The notes beneath the pieces are model-generated. The model searched no databases, had not been told where the DNA came from, and saw only the letters and a program-made list of their open reading frames with translations. Made by a program: the position numbers and the translations under genes. Positions 28,252 to 37,430 of a DNA stretch of 64,000 nucleotides are shown one piece after another; position 1 is the first letter of the stretch; every line of letters starts with the position of its first letter. This DNA comes from JAZDFC01 sp043808235 (GTDB lineage Bacteria; Bacteroidota; Ignavibacteria; Ignavibacteriales; Melioribacteraceae), in contig JAZDFC010000018.1 of the NCBI GenBank assembly GCA_043808235.1, forward strand, positions 1 to 64,000. Reading direction: 5' to 3'.

Positions 28252-29745
28252 ATGAGAGCAATTAAGTATGTAAGAATATTTTTTGTAACTGTATTATTCT
28301 TTTTGAGCCGGGGTAGTTTCGACACTCCGGCTCAATCGTTTAATCGGCAAATCTTCGAAGCAGAAAATGCGGTAAACAATGGATTATTGTTAATCTATGA
28401 TTCAACTGCATCTTCCGGGAAGTTTTTAAGTATGGAAAAATCCGGAAGTATTATTTGGAAAATTTGCACGGATTCGTCTTCCTGGTACACACTGATGTTT
28501 CGATACAGGGCATTTGGCGGGGAGAAAGAGGAACTCGTCATCCGCAACGGTTATCAATTCGCAGTCGGTTTCGGTTCATCCGATGAATGGAAGCTATTTA
28601 ATACACAAACCTACCTGCACCAAGGTGAAAACGAAATCGCGTTGAAGGAAAGCTGGGGCTACATTGATATTGACTATCTTGAAATCGAGCCTGTCGAAAT
28701 TACTCCAACGGTTAAACCGGTTAACAACATTATTTATCGCGAATATCCGCGTGATTTATTTTTTAAAATAAACCGCCTCGGAAATAAAATCGAAACATTA
28801 AAATGTGGCGAAGAAAATCTTCTTTTCGAGTTATCCGATTTTACGTACTCCGAAGATGCAGTGATTGTAAAAATTCCAAAAGAGCAAACAACAAAACTCA
28901 ACAATGGAACTAATTCGCTAAAAATTAATTTCGATCATAATTATTCTTTGGAAGTAACGGTCGAGGTAGTTGAAAAAGGAAATCCTGCGGGACTAACAAT
29001 CATAACTCCTGATGTAGAGCATGGCGCTTCGGTTTTATTTATTCTTCCAACGGGCAAAACATTGCTTGTCGACTGTGGTAAAGTCTGGGTACGCGACAGT
29101 ATTTTAATTCCGTTTTTAAACCGGCAGGGAATAAATAAAATAGATTACTTCATCCTTACCCACTACCACGAAGACCACGACAGCGGCGACCGGGGAGAAA
29201 AAATTAAAAAAATTTTCGATGTAGAAAAGTTTTGGGATTATCAATCTTTTCACACCGGTGATGTTTTTGATCTTGACGGAGTGAGTATAAAAGTGCTAAA
29301 CTGTTTTGAAGACGGAGAAGAAGAGAATACACGCTCTCTTTCATTTCAAATGGAATATAACGGATTTGTTTATGTGCACGGCGGCGATACCTACGCGGTT
29401 AATCAACAAAAGATTATGAAACGCTTTCCCGATGATATTGAAGCAGATGTTTTTCATGCCAATCATCATTTCCACGGTTCGGTGGATGTTAATTACCTGC
29501 GTGCAATGGATCCAGCAATTATTCTTCTTCAAGCACAGCAGGCGGTTTATGCACGTAGCGCTTACATGCAGGATTTTAAAATAGAAACAGAAAAATATCT
29601 TATCGAAAACAAAAAGAAATACATTGAAGATTTACCGGCATTTGAAGTTGGGACAACCGTGATTCGAATAAACGGCAAAGATGATTGGACTTACGAAACG
29701 TATAAAAATTCTAATATCACTTTTATCCCGTATCTTTTCAAATAA
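28252..29745 (+). CDS. Secreted protein: sugar-binding-like domain + X2-like Ig domain + ComEC-type metallo-beta-lactamase
   Basis: The 497-residue protein starts with a signal peptide (to about residue 28). Residues 33-147 look like a CBM6/35-type sandwich ('IFEAENAVNNG', 'YIDIDYLEIEPV'). Residues 168-240 resemble an X2/CBM_X2 Ig module ('LFELSDFTYSEDAVIVKIP', 'LNNGTNSLKINF'). Residues 246-480 are a metallo-beta-lactamase domain of the ComEC/Rec2 C-terminal type, with H304-x-H306-x-D308-H309 in 'LTHYHEDHD', an 'HGGD' Asp and a later 'HANHHFHG' motif. The metal site looks complete. The architecture is unusual for a glycan locus; the reaction is unknown (phosphodiester, lactone or ester hydrolysis are possibilities). 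It sits between the acetylesterase and deoC. Confidence 0.75.
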   Translation: MRAIKYVRIFFVTVLFFLSRGSFDTPAQSFNRQIFEAENAVNNGLLLIYDSTASSGKFLSMEKSGSIIWKICTDSSSWYTLMFRYRAFGGEKEELVIRNGYQFAVGFGSSDEWKLFNTQTYLHQGENEIALKESWGYIDIDYLEIEPVEITPTVKPVNNIIYREYPRDLFFKINRLGNKIETLKCGEENLLFELSDFTYSEDAVIVKIPKEQTTKLNNGTNSLKINFDHNYSLEVTVEVVEKGNPAGLTIITPDVEHGASVLFILPTGKTLLVDCGKVWVRDSILIPFLNRQGINKIDYFILTHYHEDHDSGDRGEKIKKIFDVEKFWDYQSFHTGDVFDLDGVSIKVLNCFEDGEEENTRSLSFQMEYNGFVYVHGGDTYAVNQQKIMKRFPDDIEADVFHANHHFHGSVDVNYLRAMDPAIILLQAQQAVYARSAYMQDFKIETEKYLIENKKKYIEDLPAFEVGTTVIRINGKDDWTYETYKNSNITFIPYLFK

Positions 29746-29759
29746 AAATGGAATACTAA

Positions 29760-30479
29760 ATGGAAACGGAACTAACTCTTAAATCACTCGCAAAAATGAT
29801 TGACCATTCGCTGCTTCATCCTACGATGAGCGATGAAGAAATTCTTAATGGATGTACAATTGCAAAGAAATACGATGTTGCAACAGTTTGCATAAAGCCG
29901 TATGCAATTGAAATGTGCAAAAAATATATAGAAGGAACTGATGTTGGCATTTGTTCAGTTGTAACGTTTCCTCACGGTAACAGCACAACTAAAAATAAAA
30001 TTGTTGAAACAATCGAAGCGATTGCACTCGGTGCGACGGAAATAGATATGGTGGTAAATATCGGTAAGGTGATGAGCGGGGCTTGGGAATATGTGTCGGA
30101 TGAAATAAAACAGATTAATGATGCAGTGATTTCGATGAATGCAATTCTCAAGGTTATTTTCGAGAATGATTATCTCTCGGATGAACAGATAATTAAACTG
30201 TGCGAAATCTGTTCCTCTCATTCTGTTGCTTTCGTAAAAACCTCTTCTGGATACGGATTTGTGAAGCAGCCGAACGGGATGTATTCATACAAAGGCGCTA
30301 CCGATGAACATCTAAAATTGATGAGAGAAAAAAGCGTAGCGCAAGTTCAGATAAAAGCTGCCGGCGGTGTCCGCACTCTCGAAAATCTACTTCGCGTCCG
30401 CTCGCTTGGAGTTACCCGCATTGGAGCCACGGCAACTGTTGAAATTCTTGAAGAAGCAAAATCGAGAGGTATTGTTTGA
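29760..30479 (+). CDS. deoC: Deoxyribose-phosphate aldolase
   Basis: The 239-residue class I aldolase has Schiff-base lysine K160 in 'AFVKTSSGYG', conserved D96 in 'TEIDMVVNIG' and proton-relay K199 in 'QIKAAGGV'. It cleaves 2-deoxyribose 5-phosphate to glyceraldehyde 3-phosphate and acetaldehyde in the cytoplasm. The gene follows the metallo-beta-lactamase gene after 14 bp, so it is carried on a glycan-degradation operon rather than with nucleoside genes. In some aldolase-type microcompartments DeoC-like aldolases occur, but this one is on the opposite strand from the BMC genes of the window. Length and motifs are normal. Confidence 0.95.
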   Translation: METELTLKSLAKMIDHSLLHPTMSDEEILNGCTIAKKYDVATVCIKPYAIEMCKKYIEGTDVGICSVVTFPHGNSTTKNKIVETIEAIALGATEIDMVVNIGKVMSGAWEYVSDEIKQINDAVISMNAILKVIFENDYLSDEQIIKLCEICSSHSVAFVKTSSGYGFVKQPNGMYSYKGATDEHLKLMREKSVAQVQIKAAGGVRTLENLLRVRSLGVTRIGATATVEILEEAKSRGIV

Positions 30480-30791
30480 TATCGGTTTTATAATTGGGAT
30501 TTATCCGCCTTTTGCAGACTTCACCCCAGACAAATCGCGGCATGTTGCGAGATAAAGGATGCTGTGCTTCTTTGTTTTACTATGAAGTAACTCATAGGAA
30601 GCACGAAGTAAAGAAAAGAGTAATTCTTCCTGCGCCTTTGTGTCCGTTGTGGTCAAAAAAGGGGAATAAGATTATAGATTTATGATTTTGGATTAATATA
30701 AAAATCCGCATCCATCACTCTAAAATCATTATAACTCAGCTTTCATCCGGTAATCAAAAGCCGGGTATTTCTGCAATCTGATATTATCCTA
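30480..30791. other. 312-bp gene-free region with repeat-like fragments
   Basis: No convincing gene. It contains fragments of the kind dispersed in such genomes (GGAAGCACGAAGT, CCTTTGTGTCCGTTGTGGT) and a CCGG...CCGG mini-hairpin near 30748-30764. The motif AAGCCGGGTATTT at 30758-30770 recurs in inverted form at 31515-31527, on the other side of the PA14 gene. Confidence 0.5.
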
Positions 30792-31454
30792 TTAAAAAAT
30801 TCGCTCTTTACCCCCCGGTTCAGTAATAAAAAATTGAAGACAAATATGTGTACGGGGACCCTGGAAATACTCAATAATGATATTATGACTGCCTTTTGTT
30901 AAATTGATTGATCCGGCCATACTTCTGGGTCCGTGTTGTCCGTCATTATCTATTACTAATTTTCCATCGACATATAATTTTGAACCATCATCCGAATTTA
31001 ACCTAAATTTATATTCGCCGGATACGTTAGCATTAAATACACCAGTGTACCTTAATGCAAACCATTCAAATCTGTCGGTTACACCCGGAAATCCTTTATC
31101 GAAAGCTTGCGAAGGTACATCTAATTTTCTTGTGTATATTGTACCAACGGGATTGAGTTTTGAGAAGTCAGGTAATTTTGCGGAATTATTAGGTAAATAA
31201 AATATTTTCCCTTCCAGAGCATTTGGATTATACTCAGTACTTCCAAAGACCGTCCCTTCGTCATTTCCTACAGTACTGCATGTGAACTCAAATGATTTAA
31301 TTTCAACTTTAGCTTTTTCCAAAGTTACGCTTTGCTTTGTACCGTCGCAATAAGTGATAACCATTTTTTCTTTTTGAGCGAATGAAATTATTGAAATAAA
31401 ACACAGTATAATAATTCCTGATAGCAAGATTTTAATGGTATTAATTAAGGTCAT
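30792..31454 (-). CDS. Secreted PA14-domain protein
   Basis: The start at 31454 is preferred: the GGAGAG Shine-Dalgarno lies 5 bases upstream and overlaps an earlier in-frame ATG at 31466. The 220-residue product has a signal peptide ('LLSGIIILCFISIISFAQ'), a small N-terminal segment with two cysteines, and a PA14 domain from about residue 90 to the end ('YTGVFNANVSGEYKFRLNSDDGSKLYVDGKLVIDNDG'). PA14 domains bind glycans. The protein lacks an enzyme domain, so it may capture a sugar polymer or accompany a surface enzyme. It is the last gene of the minus-strand series and may be separate from the operon upstream. Confidence 0.78.
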   Translation of the reverse strand: MTLINTIKILLSGIIILCFISIISFAQKEKMVITYCDGTKQSVTLEKAKVEIKSFEFTCSTVGNDEGTVFGSTEYNPNALEGKIFYLPNNSAKLPDFSKLNPVGTIYTRKLDVPSQAFDKGFPGVTDRFEWFALRYTGVFNANVSGEYKFRLNSDDGSKLYVDGKLVIDNDGQHGPRSMAGSINLTKGSHNIIIEYFQGPRTHICLQFFITEPGGKERIF

Positions 31455-31574
31455 GATTCTCTCCAAATAATTTAATTATTAATCCGGAATTTTATCGACC
31501 TAAAACAGAGCCATAAATACCCGGCTTCTAACCTTAATGAAAGAAAAGAGGTCGGGCATTTAAGTATGATATAA

Positions 31575-32753
31575 TTACTTCTGTACCGAGAATTTGTAAA
31601 TCGTTTTTGTCGAATATTTTTCTCCCGGTCTTAAAACTGTCGACGGGAAATTTTCGTGATTTGGTGAATCCGGGTAGTGCTGTGTTTCAAGGCAGAAGCC
31701 GGTGCGGTATTTGTAAGGCTTGCCCGATGTCCCTATTTTGGTTCCATCCAAAAAGTTACCACTGTAAAATTGAATTCCCGGTTCTGTTGTCAATACTTCG
31801 AGAACGCGTCCGCTTGTTGGATCGACTGCACGCGCAGCAAGCATCATCGAATTGTCTTTCCGGTTCAATACCCAGTTATGATCGTAACCGAAACCTTTTT
31901 TCATTTGCTCGTACTCATCATTAATTCTTGCGCCGATAGCTGTTGGAGTCGTAAAATCGAGCGGAGTTCCTTTTACATCGCGCAGTTCGCCGGTTGGAAT
32001 TAAAGTATTATCAACTGCTGTAAATTTGTCGGCGGCAATCATCAATTCATTATTCAAAATATCTCCGTCGCCTTCGCCAGCTAAACAGAAATATGCATGG
32101 TTTGTTAAGTTCACAACGGTCGGTTTGTCGGTTGTTGCCGAATAGTCCATGACAATTTCATTGTCGTTATTCAAAGTGTAAACTACAGTTACATCAAGGT
32201 TGCCGGGGAATCCTTCTTCGCCGTCATTGCTGAGATATTTTAATTTTAGCGAAACTTCTTTCTCGCCGGTAACCGGTTCGGCAGTCCAAACCTGTTTGCC
32301 AAATCCTTTGAATCCGCCGTGAAGCTGGTTGCCGTTATCATTAATTGTCAATTGGATTTCTTTTTCGTCCAATGTAAACTTTGCTTTGCCGATTCTGTTG
32401 CCATATCTTCCCACAAGGATACCAAAAAAACTATTATCGGCTTCATATCCTTGTAAATCATTGTAACCGAGAACTACATTTTTCAATTCGCCTTTTTTAT
32501 CCGGCGCCCAAACCTGAGAAAGTATCCCGCCGAAGTTCGTGATTTTAACTTTCATCCCGTTTGCGTTTGTGAGCGTATAAATATCAATCTCTTTTCCGTC
32601 GCTTGTTGTTCCAAATTTTTCTTTTGTGATTTCCATTTTAGGACCATCCTCCTTTTTAATTTCATTTTGGGCACAATTGGTAAATGCAAACATCATTACA
32701 AAAAGCAAACAAAAAGAAATGATATTTGATGTTGATTTCAACTTGTTTTTCAT
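31575..32753 (-). CDS. galM: Aldose 1-epimerase (mutarotase), lipoprotein
   Basis: The 392-residue lipoprotein has signal and lipobox 'AFTNC' (C27). The galactose mutarotase fold is complete, with catalytic His in 'NLTNHAYF' (H219) and base E356 in 'CLETQHYPDSPN'. It interconverts the alpha and beta anomers of free sugars. Being lipid-anchored, it works in the periplasm, where sugars released by the arabinofuranosidase and other enzymes of this series must be in the right anomer for uptake by FucP-type transporters. It lies at the downstream end of the long minus-strand sugar operon, 98 bp after the NTF2-like gene. Confidence 0.92.
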   Translation of the reverse strand: MKNKLKSTSNIISFCLLFVMMFAFTNCAQNEIKKEDGPKMEITKEKFGTTSDGKEIDIYTLTNANGMKVKITNFGGILSQVWAPDKKGELKNVVLGYNDLQGYEADNSFFGILVGRYGNRIGKAKFTLDEKEIQLTINDNGNQLHGGFKGFGKQVWTAEPVTGEKEVSLKLKYLSNDGEEGFPGNLDVTVVYTLNNDNEIVMDYSATTDKPTVVNLTNHAYFCLAGEGDGDILNNELMIAADKFTAVDNTLIPTGELRDVKGTPLDFTTPTAIGARINDEYEQMKKGFGYDHNWVLNRKDNSMMLAARAVDPTSGRVLEVLTTEPGIQFYSGNFLDGTKIGTSGKPYKYRTGFCLETQHYPDSPNHENFPSTVLRPGEKYSTKTIYKFSVQK

Positions 32754-32851
32754 TGTTGTAATTCCTCCGTTAATTATTCTAAGTTATTTTATTCATTTTG
32801 ATATTAGAAAGTGAACTCAAACAAAAAGATTAATTCAATCAGTATTACTAA

Positions 32852-33235
32852 TTATTTCAATGTCTGTGTTAAAGACCAGTGCGTTTGAATAATCTTCCAG
32901 CCGCCTTTTTCCTTCCGGTAAACCTCGGTACAATTCCAGCGTGATTCAGTGCTGCCGGTAAACGATACATAATTAAAAGTAAGAACTGCAATTGTGCTGT
33001 CTGTTTGAACAAACGGGTTTATTAATTCGAATCGGTCAATAAATACTTTACCGCGTGCGGCTTCGTAATACTTTGTCAATTCATCCAATCCGTCAATTCT
33101 CTTATCGAGGGAAGGATCGAAGTACACAACATCCTTGCTTGATATTTCAAGGAAGCCGGAGGGATCGCCTTTGCCCCAGCGGTTGAGAGCGGCTTTTTCT
33201 ATCTCGATTATTGTTGCTGCTATTTCTTCATTCAT
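32852..33235 (-). CDS. NTF2-like (DUF4440/SnoaL-like) small protein
   Basis: The 127-residue protein has the cone-shaped NTF2 fold pattern: an N-terminal helix ('EIAATIIEIEKAALNRWGKGDPSGF'), then 'DVVYFDPSLDKRIDGLDEL' and a final 'GGWKIIQTHWSLTQ' strand typical of DUF4440. No signal peptide. Members are often small hydrolases, isomerases or binding proteins; the role here is unknown. It lies between the GH127-type gene and galM, separated from the former by 267 bp of hairpin repeats. Confidence 0.8.
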   Translation of the reverse strand: MNEEIAATIIEIEKAALNRWGKGDPSGFLEISSKDVVYFDPSLDKRIDGLDELTKYYEAARGKVFIDRFELINPFVQTDSTIAVLTFNYVSFTGSTESRWNCTEVYRKEKGGWKIIQTHWSLTQTLK

Positions 33236-33356
33236 AAAATTTTCTTACCTAAAATTCTTTGTTTATAGAAAAATAATAAATAAAATTCTGTTCATTGTAG
33301 GGACCATGAAAATTATTTTATAATTCTTTTGCATAGCCCAAAGCATTAGTAATAAT

Positions 33357-33490
33357 TACCGTCAGTTTTAACCTGACGGATTAAAAAGGAAGTGAAGACA
33401 TTGGCTTTAGCCACATTATATAATAATTGGGCTAAAGCCCATTAACTTTGGGAATCGTGTTCCCCGACATAAATGTCGGGGCTATTCAAT
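33357..33490. repeat. Hairpin-array repeat, copy A
   Basis: It contains CCGTCAG-TTTTAAC-CTGACGG, the palindromic GGCTTTAGCC, then GGGCTAAAGCCC and CCCCGACAT-AA-ATGTCGGGG. The first three blocks recur in the same order at 39653-39782. It fills the gap between the GH127-type and NTF2-like genes. Confidence 0.75.
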
Positions 33491-33502
33491 TAATCAATTA
33501 GA

Positions 33503-35869
33503 TTAACGAGCATTTATAATCCTTACACCGAATACATTCCCTGCTGTGTTTTGCGGTTGAGCAGCAAATTTTACAGTGACTTTCTCCTTCCCCTTTGTCA
33601 ATTCTTCCGAAATTGAATAATACACATCGAAGTATTCGTTGGGCTTGTTGTTATCTAAAATCTGCGAAGCAATTTTCACATCGTCGATTAAGATATCGAA
33701 ATTCCGTCTGCGGTTGTCGCTTCCCCAATAAGTACAAACCAGAGTATTCGGTTTATCATTCAAAACTTTTATTTCGTAAGAGAACCATCCTCCGTCGTAG
33801 GCAAATCGTAATTTTCTTCCCCACTCTTCTTCGCCGGTTTCGGATTTCTCTCCTTTCACGTTGTGACTATTTTCAGACAGCGAATCGCCCGGCTGAGCAA
33901 AATCTATTGTTAATAATTCCAGTTCTTTTATTCGCTCCTGCTCAACTTTTATTTCATCAAGTCTCGCCTGCCATTGTTCTTCGGTAAATAAATCCCAATA
34001 AACCGAATATCGTTTGTTATAAAATTCATAAAACGGATGAAGGAATATATCGCGCGGTTTCCCAACTCCGATTGTTTGAAATGTAAGTGCTTTTCCATCA
34101 ACCGGTTTTATCCAATCATCAACTTTCTTTCCTTCAGTGATAAACACCGGTACAAATGTTTTTTCTTTTGCCACTTCATCATTTATCTCTCCAAGTTCGC
34201 CCGCGAGAACAACCGGTCCACAACAAACCGCAACCCGGTTCAGATTGTCCGGCATGGATTCAAGAAGAAGTGATAATGGAATTATGGCTTCAATCTTGTC
34301 GCCGTTGTTCCACGTTCTATTTATTTCGATATAACTTCCCGGCTGCGTATTGATTGGTTGCAATTCTCCGTTCACAGCCATGATGATTTCTTTTTCAGCC
34401 CATGACGGATATCTTATTCGGAAATTAAATCGTGTCGGTTCGTTTACATTTATTGTAAAATTAATATTATCGCCCGCGGGGAAAAGTGTTTCCTGCTTTA
34501 TCTTGATTCCCTTCTCTTTCCAATTCAATTCGGATGGGATGAAGAGGTTTACCCACACACCTTTGTCATCGTTAAAATAAATGCTCTCACCGTACTTCGA
34601 ATGATTTTCCATTCCCGTTCCAACACAGCACCAGAAACTGTTAAATTGATCGGAGTAATTTTTGTATGCGCCGGGACGAAGAGGAACGAAGTAACTAAAC
34701 ATTCCGCTCTCGGGATTTTGAGATGAAAAAATATGATTGTATAAAGCACGTTCATAATAATCTGCGTATTCGGGTGAGGCATTCCATGTAAACAATTCCC
34801 TTGTCAATCTTAGCATGTTATAAGTATTGCATGTTTCGCAAGTGTTGTTGCCGAGCCTGTCGTTCAATTTATCCGGTTGGGATAAATATTCATTCATACT
34901 ATTTCCGCCGATAACATATGAATGATGATGGGTCATCGTATTCCAGAAAAATTCTGCTGCGGTTTTATATTTTTCTTCCAGAGTAAGTTCATACTGTCGC
35001 GTAAGCCCGATTAGTTTTGGAATATTTGTATTGGAATGAAGCCCGTCCAGTTTGTCTTCGTGATTCGCGAGCGGATCGAGTACTGCATTGTGGTAAAATC
35101 TTTTTGAAAGCTCGAGATAATTTTCATTTCCAGTCCGCGCATACAATTCCGCCATCGATTCGTTCATGCCGCCGAATTCGCAAACGAGCATTTTCTGAAA
35201 TTGTTCTTCGCTTAAATTCTTTGTTGTTGCGATAGCCCAATCTGCGAACTTAACCGCAATCTCCAATGCTTTTTCATTTCCGCAATAATGCTGTGCATCC
35301 AATAATCCGGCAAATAATTTATGAATAGTATACCATGGCGACCAAATACCATTTAGATTGAATCCGGCAGAACGAATATCGCCTTTTGCAACTTCGGCAA
35401 ACATTTTTTCGCCGCCGGGAATTGCAGCAACATAACCGGTTCCATTTTTTGACTGACATACTTCTAATTCATCAACAATATAATTTACTCTTTCACAAAA
35501 TCTTTCATCAGCGGTTGAAGCATACATCATCGCGCAGGCGGACAGATAATGTCCGAGCGAATGCCCGGCGAGTTGCATCTGTTCCCAGCCGCCGTAAACT
35601 TCGCCTTTCGATTCGAGCTCGGCTTCTTTCCGAAACCAGCTTAATAATCTATCCGGTTCGAGAAGCAGTAAATATTCGGCGTCAAGCTCCATCGCTTTTT
35701 TAAACGGGCTATCGAGAAGTTTTACATCACTCAACTCAAATGGAATGGCTTTTAGTTTTAATACATTTTCAACTTTGCGGATTGATTGAATATCCTGCGC
35801 ATAAGCAACTTGAATGAAAACAAAAACATTTATTGCGTACGTTAAAATCACAAATGATAATTTTCTCAT
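33503..35869 (-). CDS. GH127/GH146-type beta-L-arabinofuranosidase
   Basis: The 788-residue protein has a signal peptide (to about 'AYAQ', residue 25) and an (alpha/alpha)6 barrel of the former DUF1680 family ('GGWEQMQLAGHSLGHYLSA'). The zinc/thiolate active site is present: E345 and C347 in 'NTCETCNTYN' and the Cys pair C414-C415 in 'FWCCVGTGMENHSKYG'. In the family the first Cys of this pair is the nucleophile. It releases L-arabinofuranose from arabinan, arabinogalactan or glycoprotein glycans in the periplasm. C-terminal beta domains complete the protein. Its place next to FucP and rhamnose genes suggests pectin side-chain use. Length fits GH127/146. Confidence 0.9.
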   Translation of the reverse strand: MRKLSFVILTYAINVFVFIQVAYAQDIQSIRKVENVLKLKAIPFELSDVKLLDSPFKKAMELDAEYLLLLEPDRLLSWFRKEAELESKGEVYGGWEQMQLAGHSLGHYLSACAMMYASTADERFCERVNYIVDELEVCQSKNGTGYVAAIPGGEKMFAEVAKGDIRSAGFNLNGIWSPWYTIHKLFAGLLDAQHYCGNEKALEIAVKFADWAIATTKNLSEEQFQKMLVCEFGGMNESMAELYARTGNENYLELSKRFYHNAVLDPLANHEDKLDGLHSNTNIPKLIGLTRQYELTLEEKYKTAAEFFWNTMTHHHSYVIGGNSMNEYLSQPDKLNDRLGNNTCETCNTYNMLRLTRELFTWNASPEYADYYERALYNHIFSSQNPESGMFSYFVPLRPGAYKNYSDQFNSFWCCVGTGMENHSKYGESIYFNDDKGVWVNLFIPSELNWKEKGIKIKQETLFPAGDNINFTINVNEPTRFNFRIRYPSWAEKEIIMAVNGELQPINTQPGSYIEINRTWNNGDKIEAIIPLSLLLESMPDNLNRVAVCCGPVVLAGELGEINDEVAKEKTFVPVFITEGKKVDDWIKPVDGKALTFQTIGVGKPRDIFLHPFYEFYNKRYSVYWDLFTEEQWQARLDEIKVEQERIKELELLTIDFAQPGDSLSENSHNVKGEKSETGEEEWGRKLRFAYDGGWFSYEIKVLNDKPNTLVCTYWGSDNRRRNFDILIDDVKIASQILDNNKPNEYFDVYYSISEELTKGKEKVTVKFAAQPQNTAGNVFGVRIINAR

Positions 35870-35967
35870 AATTATTCTTTACACTCAATAGTTTTTATTT
35901 TAAACCGTTGTTAACAACGGCTGCAATATAAATCATTGTCCTTTTCCATTTTCCATTTTCTATTCCA

Positions 35968-37314
35968 TCAATGTCCTTTAGTTGTGGATACTTCCGAAAG
36001 ACCGTCGGCTTTGCTGAGCTTTGGCCACATGTAACCGTAAACAGAGACAAGCGCAAAGCAGAACAAGGGTATAATAAATCCAACCGACATATTATAAATA
36101 TCACCGAGATGACCCATGAGCTTGGGCATTATTGCGCCGCCGATAATTGCCATAACAATGTAACCCGACGCTTTCTTTGCTTGCACACCCAGACCGTAAA
36201 TACCAAGCGCAAAAATTGTTGGAAACATAATTGACATAAATAAAAAGCTCAGGAATACCGCGCTAACAGAAACCCATCCAAGTTTGAGAACAACAATTCC
36301 ACAGAGAAAAACATTAAGAACCGCGTAAGTACCGAGCACACGGTGTGCTTTCAACTTTCTCATGATGGCAGCGCCGGTTGCCCGTCCTAAAAGAAATAAC
36401 GGAAATCCGATTGTTCCTAATAAGAATGTAGCTCCCTGCTCGTTCACAAAAAAACTACCATCGCGTAGTTCGGTTCTGTTTTGAAAAAACCAGCTATTGG
36501 CTAACGATGCGGAGATAGAAGGGATTTCCTCTATCATATAATTAATAAAGAAACTGAAGATACCGGCCTGCGCCGCTACATATAAAAACTGCGCTGCAAC
36601 CGCGCCGGTGAAATGTGGATGTTTCCAAATGGAACGTTTCACTACCACATCTGCCGATTCATCCAAATGATATTCATCTTCGGTATTTAAATCGGGAACA
36701 TTAGCAAAATAAAAAATCACCGCCATTACAAGAACAATAATTGCAACTACCATGTATGGAATATAAAGTTGCTGCTGGGCGACTTCGGCTCCTTCCGAAG
36801 AATAAAAAAACACACCGCCGATAATCGGTCCGAAAATCCACCCAACACCGTTAAATGACTGTGCAAAATTAATTCGTGTTGCGGCATATTGTTTTGGACC
36901 GAGAACAGTTGTGTAAGGATTGGCAACGGTTTCAAGAACGGTTAATCCCATTGCAATCAAACATACTCCAAGCAGAAACGCCCAGAATGCCGAAATGCTT
37001 GTCGCGGGTATGAACCAGAAACCGCCAATCGAAACAAGCAACAAACCGGAAATGATGCCGCCTTTATAACCGAGTTTGCGTGCGAGCCAACTTGCCGGCA
37101 GAGCCATTAATAGATATCCCAAATAATGCGCAAACTGTACCCATGCAGACTGCGATTTGGTTAAGTGTAAAAAATCCTGGAAATGTTTATCCATCACATC
37201 AATCATTCCGTTACATATTCCCCACAATAAAAACAAGGAGCTAACAAGCGCGAATGTAAAGAAATAGTTTTTACCGTTATCGGCTTTGAACATTTTTGAA
37301 ATATCCATCGGCAT
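35968..37314 (-). CDS. fucP: L-fucose:H+ symporter-like MFS transporter
   Basis: The 448-residue protein has about 12 membrane segments and the FucP-subfamily features of the major facilitator superfamily: 'FALVSSLFLLWGICNGMIDVMDKHFQ', 'ETVANPYTTVLGP', 'RINFAQSFNGVGW'. It imports L-fucose or a related 6-deoxysugar with protons. In this cluster it can supply the L-fucose isomerase and kinase. A second ATG at 37308 (MDISKMF) may be the true start. It is 98 bp upstream of the GH127-type gene in the same orientation. Confidence 0.9.
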   Translation of the reverse strand: MPMDISKMFKADNGKNYFFTFALVSSLFLLWGICNGMIDVMDKHFQDFLHLTKSQSAWVQFAHYLGYLLMALPASWLARKLGYKGGIISGLLLVSIGGFWFIPATSISAFWAFLLGVCLIAMGLTVLETVANPYTTVLGPKQYAATRINFAQSFNGVGWIFGPIIGGVFFYSSEGAEVAQQQLYIPYMVVAIIVLVMAVIFYFANVPDLNTEDEYHLDESADVVVKRSIWKHPHFTGAVAAQFLYVAAQAGIFSFFINYMIEEIPSISASLANSWFFQNRTELRDGSFFVNEQGATFLLGTIGFPLFLLGRATGAAIMRKLKAHRVLGTYAVLNVFLCGIVVLKLGWVSVSAVFLSFLFMSIMFPTIFALGIYGLGVQAKKASGYIVMAIIGGAIMPKLMGHLGDIYNMSVGFIIPLFCFALVSVYGYMWPKLSKADGLSEVSTTKGH

Positions 37315-37430
37315 TCCTTTAATTTGTTAAAATATCAATTGAATTAGTTTGTTACATAAAAGGGATTTAATTTCAAGCAATTGGTTCGAATAGATGCTCA
37401 AGTAGAAACCGGTATCAATAAAACGATAAA

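Noticed and set aside
30494..30685. 63-codon + strand open frame after deoC
   Set aside because: Made of repeat-like intergenic sequence (for example the words around CCTTTGTGTCC), without domain signals.
33357..33490. CRISPR-like array suggested by repeated hairpins
   Set aside because: The blocks are palindromic, differ from each other and lack regular spacers; no cas genes nearby.
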